The position numbers and the translations under genes are program-made. Below, piece after piece: positions 36,303 through 44,377 of a stretch of 64,000 nucleotides of DNA (position 1 is the stretch's first letter; each line of letters begins with the position of its first letter). The notes below the pieces were generated by a model. That model saw only the letters and a program-made list of their open reading frames with translations. It made no database searches and was not told where the DNA came from. Source of the DNA: Jannaschia sp. CCS1 (GTDB lineage Bacteria > Pseudomonadota > Alphaproteobacteria > Rhodobacterales > Rhodobacteraceae); NCBI RefSeq assembly GCF_000013565.1, contig NC_007802.1:496001-560000 (forward strand), written 5' to 3'.

Positions 36303-37181
36303 TTAGCGCGTTGGCACGGGGTCACCTTCACCGCGATAATCATAGAACCCGCGCTGGGATTTTCGGCCAAGCCACCCGGCCTCCACGTATTTTGTGAGCA
36401 GCGGACAGGGGCGGTACTTGGTATCGGCCAGGCCGTCATGCAGCACGTTCATGATCGCAAGACAGGTGTCGAGGCCGATGAAATCCGCAAGCTCCAGCGG
36501 GCCCATCGGGTGGTTGGTTCCCAGCTTCATGGCCATGTCGATGGAGGTCACATTCCCGACGCCTTCATAGAGCGTATAGACGGCCTCGTTGATCATCGGC
36601 ATCAGAATGCGGTTGACGATGAATGCGGGGAAATCCTCGGCCGTGGCGGCGGTCTTGCCGAGCCGGTCCACGACGGATTTGCAGGCCTTGAAGGTTGGCT
36701 CGTCGGTGGCAATCCCCCGGATCAGTTCCACAAGTTGCATGACAGGGACGGGATTCATGAAGTGAAACCCCATGAATTTCTCAGGCCGGTCGGTGCGCGA
36801 GGCAAGCCGTGTGATCGAGATCGACGAGGTGTTTGAAGTCAGGATGGTGTTCGGTTTGATATGCGGCAAAAGATCCTCGAAAATTGCCTGCTTTACCGTC
36901 TCACGTTCGGTCGCAGCTTCGATGATCAGGTCCGTGGGGCCGATATCGGACAAGGTCAGGGTCGTGCTGATCCGTGCCATGGCTTCGGATTTGACGGTTT
37001 GCGAAATCTTTTCCCGGCTGACCTGACGGTCGAGATTTCGGTCAATGAGGGCGACCGCATTGTCCAGCGCATCCTGACTAACGTCCGACAGGATCACCTC
37101 ATACCCCGCGAGCGCGCAAACATGGGCGATGCCATTTCCCATCTGGCCCGCGCCGACAATTCCGATGCTCTCGATGTCCAT
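36303..37181 (-). CDS. hbdA: 3-hydroxybutyryl-CoA dehydrogenase
   Basis: 3-hydroxyacyl-CoA dehydrogenase of the short type, 292 residues, interconverting acetoacetyl-CoA and 3-hydroxybutyryl-CoA with NAD(P). The N-terminal Rossmann loop is IGIVGAGQMGNGIAH; the catalytic His lies in GFHFMNPVPVMQLVE, the signature of the family, followed by DFPAFIVNRILMPMINEA. The ATG at 37181 follows GGAGG by 7 bases. In related genomes hbdA lies directly after etfA; here an oppositely oriented DUF6473 gene and a terminator separate them. Confidence 0.95.
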   Translation of the reverse strand: MDIESIGIVGAGQMGNGIAHVCALAGYEVILSDVSQDALDNAVALIDRNLDRQVSREKISQTVKSEAMARISTTLTLSDIGPTDLIIEAATERETVKQAIFEDLLPHIKPNTILTSNTSSISITRLASRTDRPEKFMGFHFMNPVPVMQLVELIRGIATDEPTFKACKSVVDRLGKTAATAEDFPAFIVNRILMPMINEAVYTLYEGVGNVTSIDMAMKLGTNHPMGPLELADFIGLDTCLAIMNVLHDGLADTKYRPCPLLTKYVEAGWLGRKSQRGFYDYRGEGDPVPTR

Positions 37182-37264
37182 GCGGGTCCCTCCGGCGCGG
37201 TTGATTGCGCGTAGAATAGGCTCGGCTGACGGGTGGGCACAAGCCAAAGCAGGTTCGCACAAGA

Positions 37265-37292
37265 TTGCGAAGAATTGTACATAAAATATAAT
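37265..37292 (+). promoter_or_regulatory. Sigma-70-type promoter for the DUF6473 gene
   Basis: A -35 like TTGCGA (37265-37270) and a perfect -10 TATAAT (37287-37292) with a 16-base spacer, in an unusually AT-rich patch (37271-37310). Start of transcription would be near 37299, giving an untranslated leader of about 75 bases before the ATG at 37374. It is the clearest consensus promoter I found in the window. Confidence 0.6.
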
Positions 37293-37373
37293 ATAAACAA
37301 TAGGTTATAGATGGATTAAGACTCTGATGCGCATAGTGGCCGTGGGTGGGTCTCTTTTACCGGAGCGAGGATC

Positions 37374-38192
37374 ATGAGTTTTGAGCAACGCGGGCGTATG
37401 CCCTTGGATTATCAACCATCGGTATTGCCCGGATCTGCTTTGCGGTTCCGGGGGCCTCTGAGCGCGGACAACGGACCATCGCTGGTCTGTATCGGATCGT
37501 CTGAGACATTTGGTCGTTTCATCGACTCGCCGTTTGCAACGCAGTTGGATCAGGCGCTGGATATGCCTGTGCTAAATCTGGGTGTCATGAACGCGGGTCT
37601 AGACGTCATGATGAACGATCCGGCCATCGCGGCGGCCGTGGCCGATGCAGACGCCGTGGTGATGCAGATCACAAGTGCCCACAATATGACGAACCGCTTT
37701 TATTCGGTTCATCCACGCCGCAATGATCGGTTCCTGTCCGCCAGTGCCATGCTCCGCACGATCTACCCGCAGGTTGACTTCACGGAGTTTCATTTCACCC
37801 GCCATTTGCTCAGCCATCTGCGCGAGGCCTCCGAGGACCGGTTCGAGATTCTGCGGACGGAGCTTGAATCGGCCTGGGTCGCGCGGATGCGGCGCTACCT
37901 CAACAGCCTGGCTGTGCCAGTGCATCTGTTGTGGCTGTCCAACCGTAAGCCCGACATGCCGGAAGATGCGGATCTGGCCCGGCATCCGCTGTTTGTCACG
38001 TCCAAGATGTTGGAAGAGGTTCGCGAGGATGCGGCGTCGCTGACGATCGCCGCCTGCGATGGATCAGACGAGGCGGATGCCGTGAAGGGCAAGTTCTACG
38101 GCCCGAAAGAGGAAGCCGCGGCCCGTTTGCTGCCGGGGCCGGACCTGCATGCAATGGCGACGGACGGTCTTTTGAAACACCTGCGGAACTGA
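37374..38192 (+). CDS. DUF6473 family protein
   Basis: A 272-residue protein that fits DUF6473, a family of Rhodobacterales. Landmarks: an N-terminal LDYQPS and LRFRGPLS, then VCIGSSETFGRFIDSPF, VLNLGVMNAGLDV and DAVVMQITSAHNMTNRFYSVHPRRNDRF. The GSSETFG and GVMNAG blocks recall the SGNH/GDSL hydrolase fold, but a catalytic triad cannot be assigned by eye. No signal peptide. It is transcribed against its neighbours, between etfA and hbdA, and has its own strong promoter. Function unknown. Confidence 0.82.
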   Translation: MSFEQRGRMPLDYQPSVLPGSALRFRGPLSADNGPSLVCIGSSETFGRFIDSPFATQLDQALDMPVLNLGVMNAGLDVMMNDPAIAAAVADADAVVMQITSAHNMTNRFYSVHPRRNDRFLSASAMLRTIYPQVDFTEFHFTRHLLSHLREASEDRFEILRTELESAWVARMRRYLNSLAVPVHLLWLSNRKPDMPEDADLARHPLFVTSKMLEEVREDAASLTIAACDGSDEADAVKGKFYGPKEEAAARLLPGPDLHAMATDGLLKHLRN

Positions 38193-38234
38193 AGCCGTAC
38201 TCCTCACCCAACTGGCTCAAGCTCCTGATCCCAT

Positions 38235-38268
38235 GAAAAAAGCCCCGCCGGATTGCTCCGGTGGGGCT
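38235..38268 (-). terminator. Rho-independent terminator of etfBA
   Basis: Read on the minus strand, a GC-rich stem with arms AGCCCCACCGG and CCGGCGGGGCT (one G-T pair) and a 6-base loop is followed by TTTTTT. It lies 24 bases after the etfA stop. On the plus strand the stem is not followed by T, so it serves etfBA rather than the DUF6473 gene. Confidence 0.85.
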
Positions 38269-38291
38269 GGATTGATTGGCTGTCGCAAGGT

Positions 38292-39218
38292 TCAGAGCTT
38301 GCTGGTCAATTCCGGGACGGCGTCGAAGAGGTCGGCCACCAGGCCGTAATCCGCGACCTGGAAAATCGGTGCCTCCTCGTCTTTGTTGATTGCGACAATG
38401 ACCTTGGAATCCTTCATGCCGGCGAGGTGCTGGATCGCTCCCGAAATTCCGACAGCGACGTAAAGGTCCGGGGCCACGACTTTGCCAGTCTGACCGACCT
38501 GCCAGTCGTTGGGCGCGTAGCCGGAGTCGACAGCAGCGCGGGATGCACCGACGGCGGCACCCAGCTTGTCCGCCAGCCCCTCGATCAGCGCGAATTGCTC
38601 TTCCGAGCCGACGCCACGGCCACCAGACACAACGATGCCCGCCGAGGTCAGTTCCGGCCGGTCGCTGGCTGCAAACTTGTCTTCGATCCAGGATGACAGG
38701 CCCGGGTTGCCCGCGGCGTCGATCATCTCCACGCTCGCCGAACCGCCCGTGGGAGCCGCATCGAAGGTGGAGGTGCGGAAGGTGACGACCTTGGTGGCAT
38801 CCGCAGATTTGACAGTTTGGATCGCATTGCCCGCATAGATCGGACGCTCGAACGTGTCGGCGTCCACCACGCCAGAGGCGTCGGAGATGACCATCACATC
38901 CAGCAGAGCCGCCACGCGGGGCATGACATTTTTCGCATCCGTCGTGGCCGGGGCCACGATGTGCGAATAGTCTCCGGCAAGGCTTACGATCAACGCGGCG
39001 GTGGCCTCCGCCAGACGGTGGCCCAGAGCCTCGTCTTCGGCGCAAAGCACGCGTGCAACACCTGCAATCGTTGCGGCCTCATCGGCGGCAGCTTTGGCGG
39101 ACGCACCGGCGCAGAGCACCGTGACATCCCCCAGCTGCGCGGCGGCGGTCACCGCCTTCGCGGTCGCATCCATCGCCAGTTCACCGGCATTCACTTCGGC
39201 AAGGAGAAGAACAGCCAT
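38292..39218 (-). CDS. etfA: Electron transfer flavoprotein alpha subunit
   Basis: EtfA, 308 residues, which with EtfB carries electrons from acyl-CoA dehydrogenases (such as the Mcd encoded here) to ETF-ubiquinone oxidoreductase. The C-terminal FAD-binding domain is clear: [42 protein letters not shown] and [38 protein letters not shown]. The ATG at 39218 stands 1 base after the etfB stop. Firm. Confidence 0.97.
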   Translation of the reverse strand: MAVLLLAEVNAGELAMDATAKAVTAAAQLGDVTVLCAGASAKAAADEAATIAGVARVLCAEDEALGHRLAEATAALIVSLAGDYSHIVAPATTDAKNVMPRVAALLDVMVISDASGVVDADTFERPIYAGNAIQTVKSADATKVVTFRTSTFDAAPTGGSASVEMIDAAGNPGLSSWIEDKFAASDRPELTSAGIVVSGGRGVGSEEQFALIEGLADKLGAAVGASRAAVDSGYAPNDWQVGQTGKVVAPDLYVAVGISGAIQHLAGMKDSKVIVAINKDEEAPIFQVADYGLVADLFDAVPELTSKL

Positions 39219-39219
39219 T

Positions 39220-39981
39220 TCAAAGGACCCCCGCTTCATCTTTGAGTTTCGTCAGAAGTTCATCGACCGAGGCCACCTTGACGCCAGCGGCACGGGCTTC
39301 GGGCTCGGACGTTGTCACGATTTCCAGGCGCGGCGTGACGTCGACGCCGTAATCGGCGGCGGTTTTCTCGTCCAACGGTTTCTTCTTGGCCTTCATGATG
39401 TTGGGCAAGCTTGCGTAGCGCGGTTCATTCAGGCGCAGGTCAACGGTGACGATGGCGGGCATCTTCACCTCGATGGTCTGCAGACCCCCGTCCACTTCGC
39501 GCGTGATCTTCGCAGTGTCACCGTCGATATCGACCTCAGATGCGAATGTGCCCTGGGACCAGCCCAAAAGTGCGGCCAGCATCTGACCGGTCGCGTTCAT
39601 GTCGTTGTCGATGGCCTGCTTGCCCGCCAGCACAAGGCCGGGCTTCTCTTCATCGACGACGGCTTTGAGGATCTTGGCGACCGCGAGCGGCTCGATATCC
39701 TGGTGGACGTCCTCGGCGGCGATCACCAGGATCGCGCGGTCGGCCCCCATGGCAAGCGCCGTGCGCAGGGTTTCCTGGTTCTGCTTCACGCCGATGGAGA
39801 CAGCGATCACCTCTTCGGCCTTGCCGGCCTCTTTCAGGCGGATTGCCTCTTCGACAGCAATCTCATCGAAAGGGTTCATCGACATCTTCACGTTGGCAAG
39901 ATCGACGCCGCTCCCGTCCGCCTTCACGCGGACCTTCACGTTATAGTCGATCACGCGTTTTACGGGCACTAGGACCTTCAT
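39220..39981 (-). CDS. etfB: Electron transfer flavoprotein beta subunit
   Basis: EtfB, 253 residues, partner of EtfA and binder of AMP. Starts [20 protein letters not shown] with a GAGGAG ribosome site; landmarks are [45 protein letters not shown] and the C-terminal [27 protein letters not shown] recognition loop that contacts dehydrogenases. Heads the etfBA operon. Firm. Confidence 0.97.
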   Translation of the reverse strand: MKVLVPVKRVIDYNVKVRVKADGSGVDLANVKMSMNPFDEIAVEEAIRLKEAGKAEEVIAVSIGVKQNQETLRTALAMGADRAILVIAAEDVHQDIEPLAVAKILKAVVDEEKPGLVLAGKQAIDNDMNATGQMLAALLGWSQGTFASEVDIDGDTAKITREVDGGLQTIEVKMPAIVTVDLRLNEPRYASLPNIMKAKKKPLDEKTAADYGVDVTPRLEIVTTSEPEARAAGVKVASVDELLTKLKDEAGVL

Positions 39982-40099
39982 GGCGTTCTCCTCTGTCAAA
40001 TTTGGGCGGACCCAAGCAAGCATTCTTGGCAAAGGGATAGCCCCAACTGGCATCGGAACATAGGTCAAAATCGACGCGGCAGGTCCTAACGACGCCGCG

Positions 40100-40759
40100 T
40101 TACACGTGGGGGGCGTTGTGCAGCAATTCTGCAATGATTGCGGCGTAGCACACGGATGTCCCGGCCAGTACGCAGATATGCCAGATCGTGTTGTGGAAGG
40201 GCAGCTTGCTCCACATCAGGAAAATGATCCCAAACGAGTAGGTCAGCCCCCCTACGATCAAAAGGGACATGGCCAGCGGCGTGATACCTGACAAAAGTGG
40301 CCCACCAGCGACCGTGCCTGCCCATCCAAGGCCAAGATAGAGGGCAATCGCCAGCCAGATGTAGGAGCGTTTGGAAAACAGGATGACCGATGCCCCCGCC
40401 AGCGCAACGGTCCAGATGCCTGCGAAAAACCCCATTGATCCCGAGGCCAGCGCGATAAAGGGCGTGTAGGTGCCGGCTATCTTGAAATAGATCGCCGATT
40501 GGTCAAAGCGCCGGAAGCGAGGGGTGAGATCCTCGCTTTGGACAAGGTTGTAGAGGGCGGAACACACCCACATCGCCAGCAGCGTGATCGTGTAGATCGC
40601 CAGCGCGCCGATGAGGGTCGGGTCGCCGACCCAGACGGCTGCGAGGGTGATCAAAACGGGCCCGGCGATCAACGCACCCCCGATGCCAAGCCCGTGCACG
40701 ACCGCGTCCGAGAGATACTCGGCCCGACTGTACGCTCGATTGGATCGAAGATGTGCCAT
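40100..40759 (-). CDS. Hemolysin III family (PAQR/YqfA) membrane protein
   Basis: A 219-residue membrane protein with seven hydrophobic helices of the hemolysin III/PAQR family. Conserved points: [17 protein letters not shown] at the first helix (with the family His), [23 protein letters not shown] and, near the end, [23 protein letters not shown] with two histidines of the metal site. The ATG at 40759 is favoured; an upstream in-frame ATG adds 18 residues. It is a stand-alone gene between etfB and a divergent unknown gene. PAQR enzymes are metal-dependent hydrolases of membrane lipids; the bacterial role is uncertain. Confidence 0.9.
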   Translation of the reverse strand: MAHLRSNRAYSRAEYLSDAVVHGLGIGGALIAGPVLITLAAVWVGDPTLIGALAIYTITLLAMWVCSALYNLVQSEDLTPRFRRFDQSAIYFKIAGTYTPFIALASGSMGFFAGIWTVALAGASVILFSKRSYIWLAIALYLGLGWAGTVAGGPLLSGITPLAMSLLIVGGLTYSFGIIFLMWSKLPFHNTIWHICVLAGTSVCYAAIIAELLHNAPHV

Positions 40760-40887
40760 GATACTGAGTGTAGGCGCAAAAAGGTTAACAAACCCAGAAA
40801 TTATAGAAAACAAACTGTTATCACTTCGTGATCTGTTGCGTTTGCGTCTTGTGAGGGCGCTGGGGCAGATGCAGACTGGCGCTCGGG

Positions 40888-41757
40888 ATGGCAGTAAGAA
40901 CCGGATATAAGACCGCCGAATTGGCCGCGCAGGCTGAGCGGATTAAGTTGCAGGCGGCTGCCCTCGTGGCCGATTTGCCGCGTCAGCCGCTTCAGGTTCT
41001 GGAGCTTGTCTGTGCCTGCGACCGCTGCATTGATCCGCCCGCCTATGACCAATTGATCCGAACGCCACCGCCGCAGCTGACCACTTACATGGTTGGGCAG
41101 TACTTCGGCGGAGCCGGTGCCGTCAAAGTGGAGACGGGCATGGCCGAGCAGCGTGAGGCTCGCATCATTCTGACCCATGTTCTGGCCCATCTGGGAGAGG
41201 CCGTGTGCCGGTCGCGAGAGGAGGAGCGCAAATATTACCGCCAGGCCTATTTCATCGAGCCCGCCTACTGGATCGAGGGGCTGTTCAGGACCGGTGTCAT
41301 CGATACACTCTCCCACGAGGTGGCGACCCAGATCCGTGTCTACCTGATGGAGGTCGTGACCCACGCATCCGCGAAAGGCTCGGCGCGTTTGAATGATGCG
41401 TTGACCTATCTGGCTTTGGCGACGACAGCGTTGCCGGATGTGTTGGAGCGGTATCGCACGGGCCCGTCCAGGCGGCATCTGAGGTTCTGGACGTCCGTTG
41501 CGGGTGGGCTCGTGCAGCGCGGCCCCGATGGGCAAAACCCGCGCGGTGTCGACCTGTACAAATGGTTTGACGCCATGCCCGAACCGGCGGTCGAGACGTT
41601 GGTTCTGGCCCTTGATCATCCGGACACCGAGCGGATGATGGAACGCTATGCCCTGGCCGCTCAGGACCGCGACTGGCTGACCTACCTGTCGCGCTTGATG
41701 CAGTGGCGCGAGGCGACGCTGGCGCAGAGCTTCTTTTCAGACCGGGTTGGGCGGTAG
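40888..41757 (+). CDS. Hypothetical protein
   Basis: A 289-residue soluble protein that I do not recognise. It looks mainly helical, without signal peptide or membrane helix. There is a CACDRC pair of cysteines near residue 42-47, a run LTHVLAHLGEAVCRSREEERKYYRQAYFIEPAYWIEGLF in the middle, and a helical end (RLMQWREATLAQSFFSDRVG). The middle part, rich in His, Glu and Tyr, could bind a metal, but that is only a guess. It is divergent from the HlyIII gene and convergent with the cobalamin adenosyltransferase gene, and so stands as its own transcription unit inside what is elsewhere a compact adenosyltransferase-etf cluster. Confidence 0.72.
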   Translation: MAVRTGYKTAELAAQAERIKLQAAALVADLPRQPLQVLELVCACDRCIDPPAYDQLIRTPPPQLTTYMVGQYFGGAGAVKVETGMAEQREARIILTHVLAHLGEAVCRSREEERKYYRQAYFIEPAYWIEGLFRTGVIDTLSHEVATQIRVYLMEVVTHASAKGSARLNDALTYLALATTALPDVLERYRTGPSRRHLRFWTSVAGGLVQRGPDGQNPRGVDLYKWFDAMPEPAVETLVLALDHPDTERMMERYALAAQDRDWLTYLSRLMQWREATLAQSFFSDRVGR

Positions 41758-41857
41758 GTCCATCACCGGTTCGCGCGTTGCCTATCTGGTTGCCATGACG
41801 TTCACCAACTTTAGAGGTTCGCTCTTCCCGTCGCCACACGCGGTGCGTCCGCCGCTT

Positions 41858-42430
41858 TCAGCGGTTCGCTCCGGGAACCCACAAGATGTCGTCTTTGCCG
41901 TTGTTGTTGGCGATCCGGCCTGCGACGAAAAACCAGTCGGAGAGGCGGTTGAGATATTTGACGCCTGCTGGATTGACGGACTCGACGCCGCCCAATTCTA
42001 CCGACAACCGCTCTGCCCGCCGGCAGACCGTCCGGCAAATGTGCAGATGGCTGGCCAGGGGCGAGCCGCCGGGGAGGATGAAAGATCTCAACGGCTCCAG
42101 ATTTGGGTTCATCTCGTCGATTTCGGCTTCCAGACGCGCCACCTGGGCGTCGGCCATCCGGAGCGGCGGGTACTCGCGATCGGCGTCCATCTCCATGTTG
42201 GGCGTACACAGATCCGCGCCCAGATCGAACAGATCATTTTGGATCATCGCGATGCGCTCGGCCATCAGACCATCGGCATGGAGACGTGCGACCCCCAGGG
42301 TTGCGTTCAACTCATCCACTGTGCCGTAAGCAGTCACGCGCTGTGAAAATTTGGCCACGCGGCTGCCATCACCCAACGCCGTTTCACCGGCGTCGCCCGT
42401 GCGCGTGTAGATTTTGTTCAGAACAACCAT
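41858..42430 (-). CDS. Cob(I)alamin adenosyltransferase, PduO type
   Basis: A 190-residue PduO-type corrinoid adenosyltransferase that makes adenosylcobalamin. The ATP-binding N-terminus TRTGDAGETALGDGSRVAK is typical, with SFILPGGSPLASHLHICRTVCRRAERLSV and LNRLSDWFFVAGR later on holding the conserved Arg and Asp. Adenosylcobalamin is needed by the mutases of the ethylmalonyl-CoA pathway, in keeping with mcd here. It overlaps nothing but follows a small membrane gene after 4 bases. Confidence 0.94.
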   Translation of the reverse strand: MVVLNKIYTRTGDAGETALGDGSRVAKFSQRVTAYGTVDELNATLGVARLHADGLMAERIAMIQNDLFDLGADLCTPNMEMDADREYPPLRMADAQVARLEAEIDEMNPNLEPLRSFILPGGSPLASHLHICRTVCRRAERLSVELGGVESVNPAGVKYLNRLSDWFFVAGRIANNNGKDDILWVPGANR

Positions 42431-42434
42431 GTGC

Positions 42435-42644
42435 TCAGCCCCCGGATTGTCGACGGAAATAGACGAAGGCCAGCAACAAGAGGATGGCCAGAAATTGCGC
42501 GCCCAAGCGCCATTGCATCAGTTTGTTGGACGTCTTTGCACCATCAGCGCCGCCTTTGCGGAACGAGTTGATGCCCAGAAGCAAGATCACCAGAACGGCG
42601 ACACAGGCCACAAGTCCGGCGATAAGAAGGGGGTCGTCTGTCAT
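42435..42644 (-). CDS. Twin transmembrane helix small protein
   Basis: A 69-residue protein with two hydrophobic helices (about 6-27 and 46-63) separated by a basic/polar loop (NSFRKGGADGAKTSNKLMQWRLGAQ). This is the HIG1-like 'twin transmembrane helix small protein' usually found next to the PduO-type adenosyltransferase in Rhodobacteraceae. The pair probably forms one transcript. HIG1 proteins associate with respiratory complexes in mitochondria; the bacterial role is unproven. Confidence 0.88.
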   Translation of the reverse strand: MTDDPLLIAGLVACVAVLVILLLGINSFRKGGADGAKTSNKLMQWRLGAQFLAILLLLAFVYFRRQSGG

Positions 42645-42706
42645 GTCGTCTCCAAAGTGTTTGGCAGGAGGTAGCAGGCGTGGCGCGGATTGCTAGAGGC
42701 TGCGGT

Positions 42707-43534
42707 TCAAAGTCTGACCGCAATCGCGTCCAGCAGCCGCTGAGGCAAGGTGCGGCGCAGAGCCTCGGCGAAGTGGACGGCGGGTGTGATGTGATAGCGT
42801 GGGCGCGGGGCGTCGGCCTCAATCGCGTGGATCAGGCGTTTGACGACAGCATCGGGCTCGCGCTGGAACGGAGCAGGGCCGGTATCCTCGTAGAGGTGAC
42901 GGAACAACTCTCTCTTGTAGCGATCCGGATCGGCGGATGCCTCCCACTCGATCCAGCGCTCGAACTGCGGAATGGAATTCAGGCGGAATTTTGAGGTGAC
43001 GGGCCCGGTATTGAGGGTCGAGATATGGATGCCGGTTCCGCGCATCTCCAGCCGCAATGTATCCGTCAGCCCCTCCACCGCGTGTTTGGAGGCATTGTAG
43101 GCGCCCCGCCATTTCATCACATGGCGCCCAAAGCCCGACGAATGCTGGACAATTCGTCCGTGGCCCTGTCGGCGCATCGTGGGGATCACCGCGCGGGTCA
43201 GATGGTGCAGGCCGAAGACATTGGTCTCAAACGTCGCGCGCAGGGCATCGGTGGGCAGATCTTCCACCAGACCAGGCAGCCCGAAGCCCGCATTGTTGAA
43301 GAGCGCGTCAAGCGTGCCGCCGGTCCGGTCCAGCACGTCGGCGAGCCCGGCCTCAATGCTGTCGGCATCGCTGACATCCAGAAGGCCGCTTTCCAGCCCC
43401 TCGGTCTCCAGCCGCGCGAGATCTTCATCGCGACGAACGCAGGCAAAGACGCGCCAGCCCCGGGCGTGCAGGGTGTGTGCGGCCACGTGGCCAATGCCGG
43501 AGGAGCTGCCGGTGATCAGGATGGATCGTGTCAC
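42707..43534 (-). CDS. Classical short-chain dehydrogenase/reductase
   Basis: A 275-residue classical SDR. The nucleotide loop is ITGSSSGIGHVAA (residues 6-18), then NNAGFGLPG (near 80) and the catalytic Ser in VQHSSGFGRH with Y and K in YNASKHAVEG (near 147). The C-terminal part has PVTSKFR. Substrate unknown; the loop is of the NAD(P)-binding type in which Ser after TGS is common. Same strand as the twin-helix gene, 62 bases apart, so possibly co-transcribed. Confidence 0.9.
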   Translation of the reverse strand: MTRSILITGSSSGIGHVAAHTLHARGWRVFACVRRDEDLARLETEGLESGLLDVSDADSIEAGLADVLDRTGGTLDALFNNAGFGLPGLVEDLPTDALRATFETNVFGLHHLTRAVIPTMRRQGHGRIVQHSSGFGRHVMKWRGAYNASKHAVEGLTDTLRLEMRGTGIHISTLNTGPVTSKFRLNSIPQFERWIEWEASADPDRYKRELFRHLYEDTGPAPFQREPDAVVKRLIHAIEADAPRPRYHITPAVHFAEALRRTLPQRLLDAIAVRL

Positions 43535-43605
43535 GAAAACCCCTTCGCGTGCTGTGTCTGCATCACTAGGACAGGGACGCCGACCCGCGCAAGCCCGCCA
43601 AGGGG

Positions 43606-44226
43606 TCAGTTGGTAGGTTCAAGAAACTGGGCCGCCATATAACCTTCCAGCCCGCTGCTGACGACACGCAGGCGCGCCCAATTATCCGGCGCCTCCGATA
43701 GGAACTCCACTTCTTCCCCCCGCGACAACGACGCCAGGATAGCGGTATTGGTGGAGGGGCCTTCGCGAAAATTGACGGCCGTGGCCGCCACCCGCCAGAT
43801 TGGCGCCGCAGCCGCGACGGGCGCAGAGGCCAGGGTCGCATCCGGCGCGTCGGCCGCGGGCAGCTCAGGCACGACTGCGAACGAGACGCTGGCCACAGAG
43901 ACGTCTGTTCTTGCATTGTCAGGCAGCAGGTCAACAGGGTTGATGACGGCGGCGATGTCCAACCGCTCTCCATCGGATGTTTCCAATGCAAAGCCATCGG
44001 CGGTCTCGATCAATTCGTCGGTGAGCGACGCGCGCAGCGCCCGTACGGAGGGGGTGCGATCAGTTGGCGGGCGCTGAGCACCGGCTTCGGCATCCGTGAT
44101 CATGGCGACCAGCCAGTTCTGCCCGTCATTCCGGGTGACAGTAACATGCTCGCCGTGGTCCGCATCGGGGACGACAATCAGGACAACGTATATGGCCACG
44201 ATCAACGTGACAGTCAGGCGGATCAT
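43606..44226 (-). CDS. SH3-domain exported protein
   Basis: A 206-residue protein with an N-terminal signal or anchor helix (MIRLTVTLIVAIYVVLIVV), a charged middle part (about 20-130), an Ala/Pro linker and a C-terminal bacterial SH3 domain (about 145-203: VNFREGPSTNTAILASLSRGEEVEFLSE and WARLRVVSSGLEGYMAAQFLEP). Such domains bind cell-wall or protein ligands in the periplasm. The start at 44226 places the helix at the very N-terminus; an upstream ATG would add 19 residues. Divergent from parC. Confidence 0.85.
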   Translation of the reverse strand: MIRLTVTLIVAIYVVLIVVPDADHGEHVTVTRNDGQNWLVAMITDAEAGAQRPPTDRTPSVRALRASLTDELIETADGFALETSDGERLDIAAVINPVDLLPDNARTDVSVASVSFAVVPELPAADAPDATLASAPVAAAAPIWRVAATAVNFREGPSTNTAILASLSRGEEVEFLSEAPDNWARLRVVSSGLEGYMAAQFLEPTN

Positions 44227-44377
44227 CCAGCCCTCCCCCGTATTACAATGCCCCCAGAGAGTCCGGGGCATACGCATTTCCACGATTCGAAAATACCCGA
44301 TTCTCCCAAAACAACTGGTTAATTGCCGTTATTGTTCCTTGTTCGGCAGCAGTGCGCCGGGTAAGCACATGATCTAG

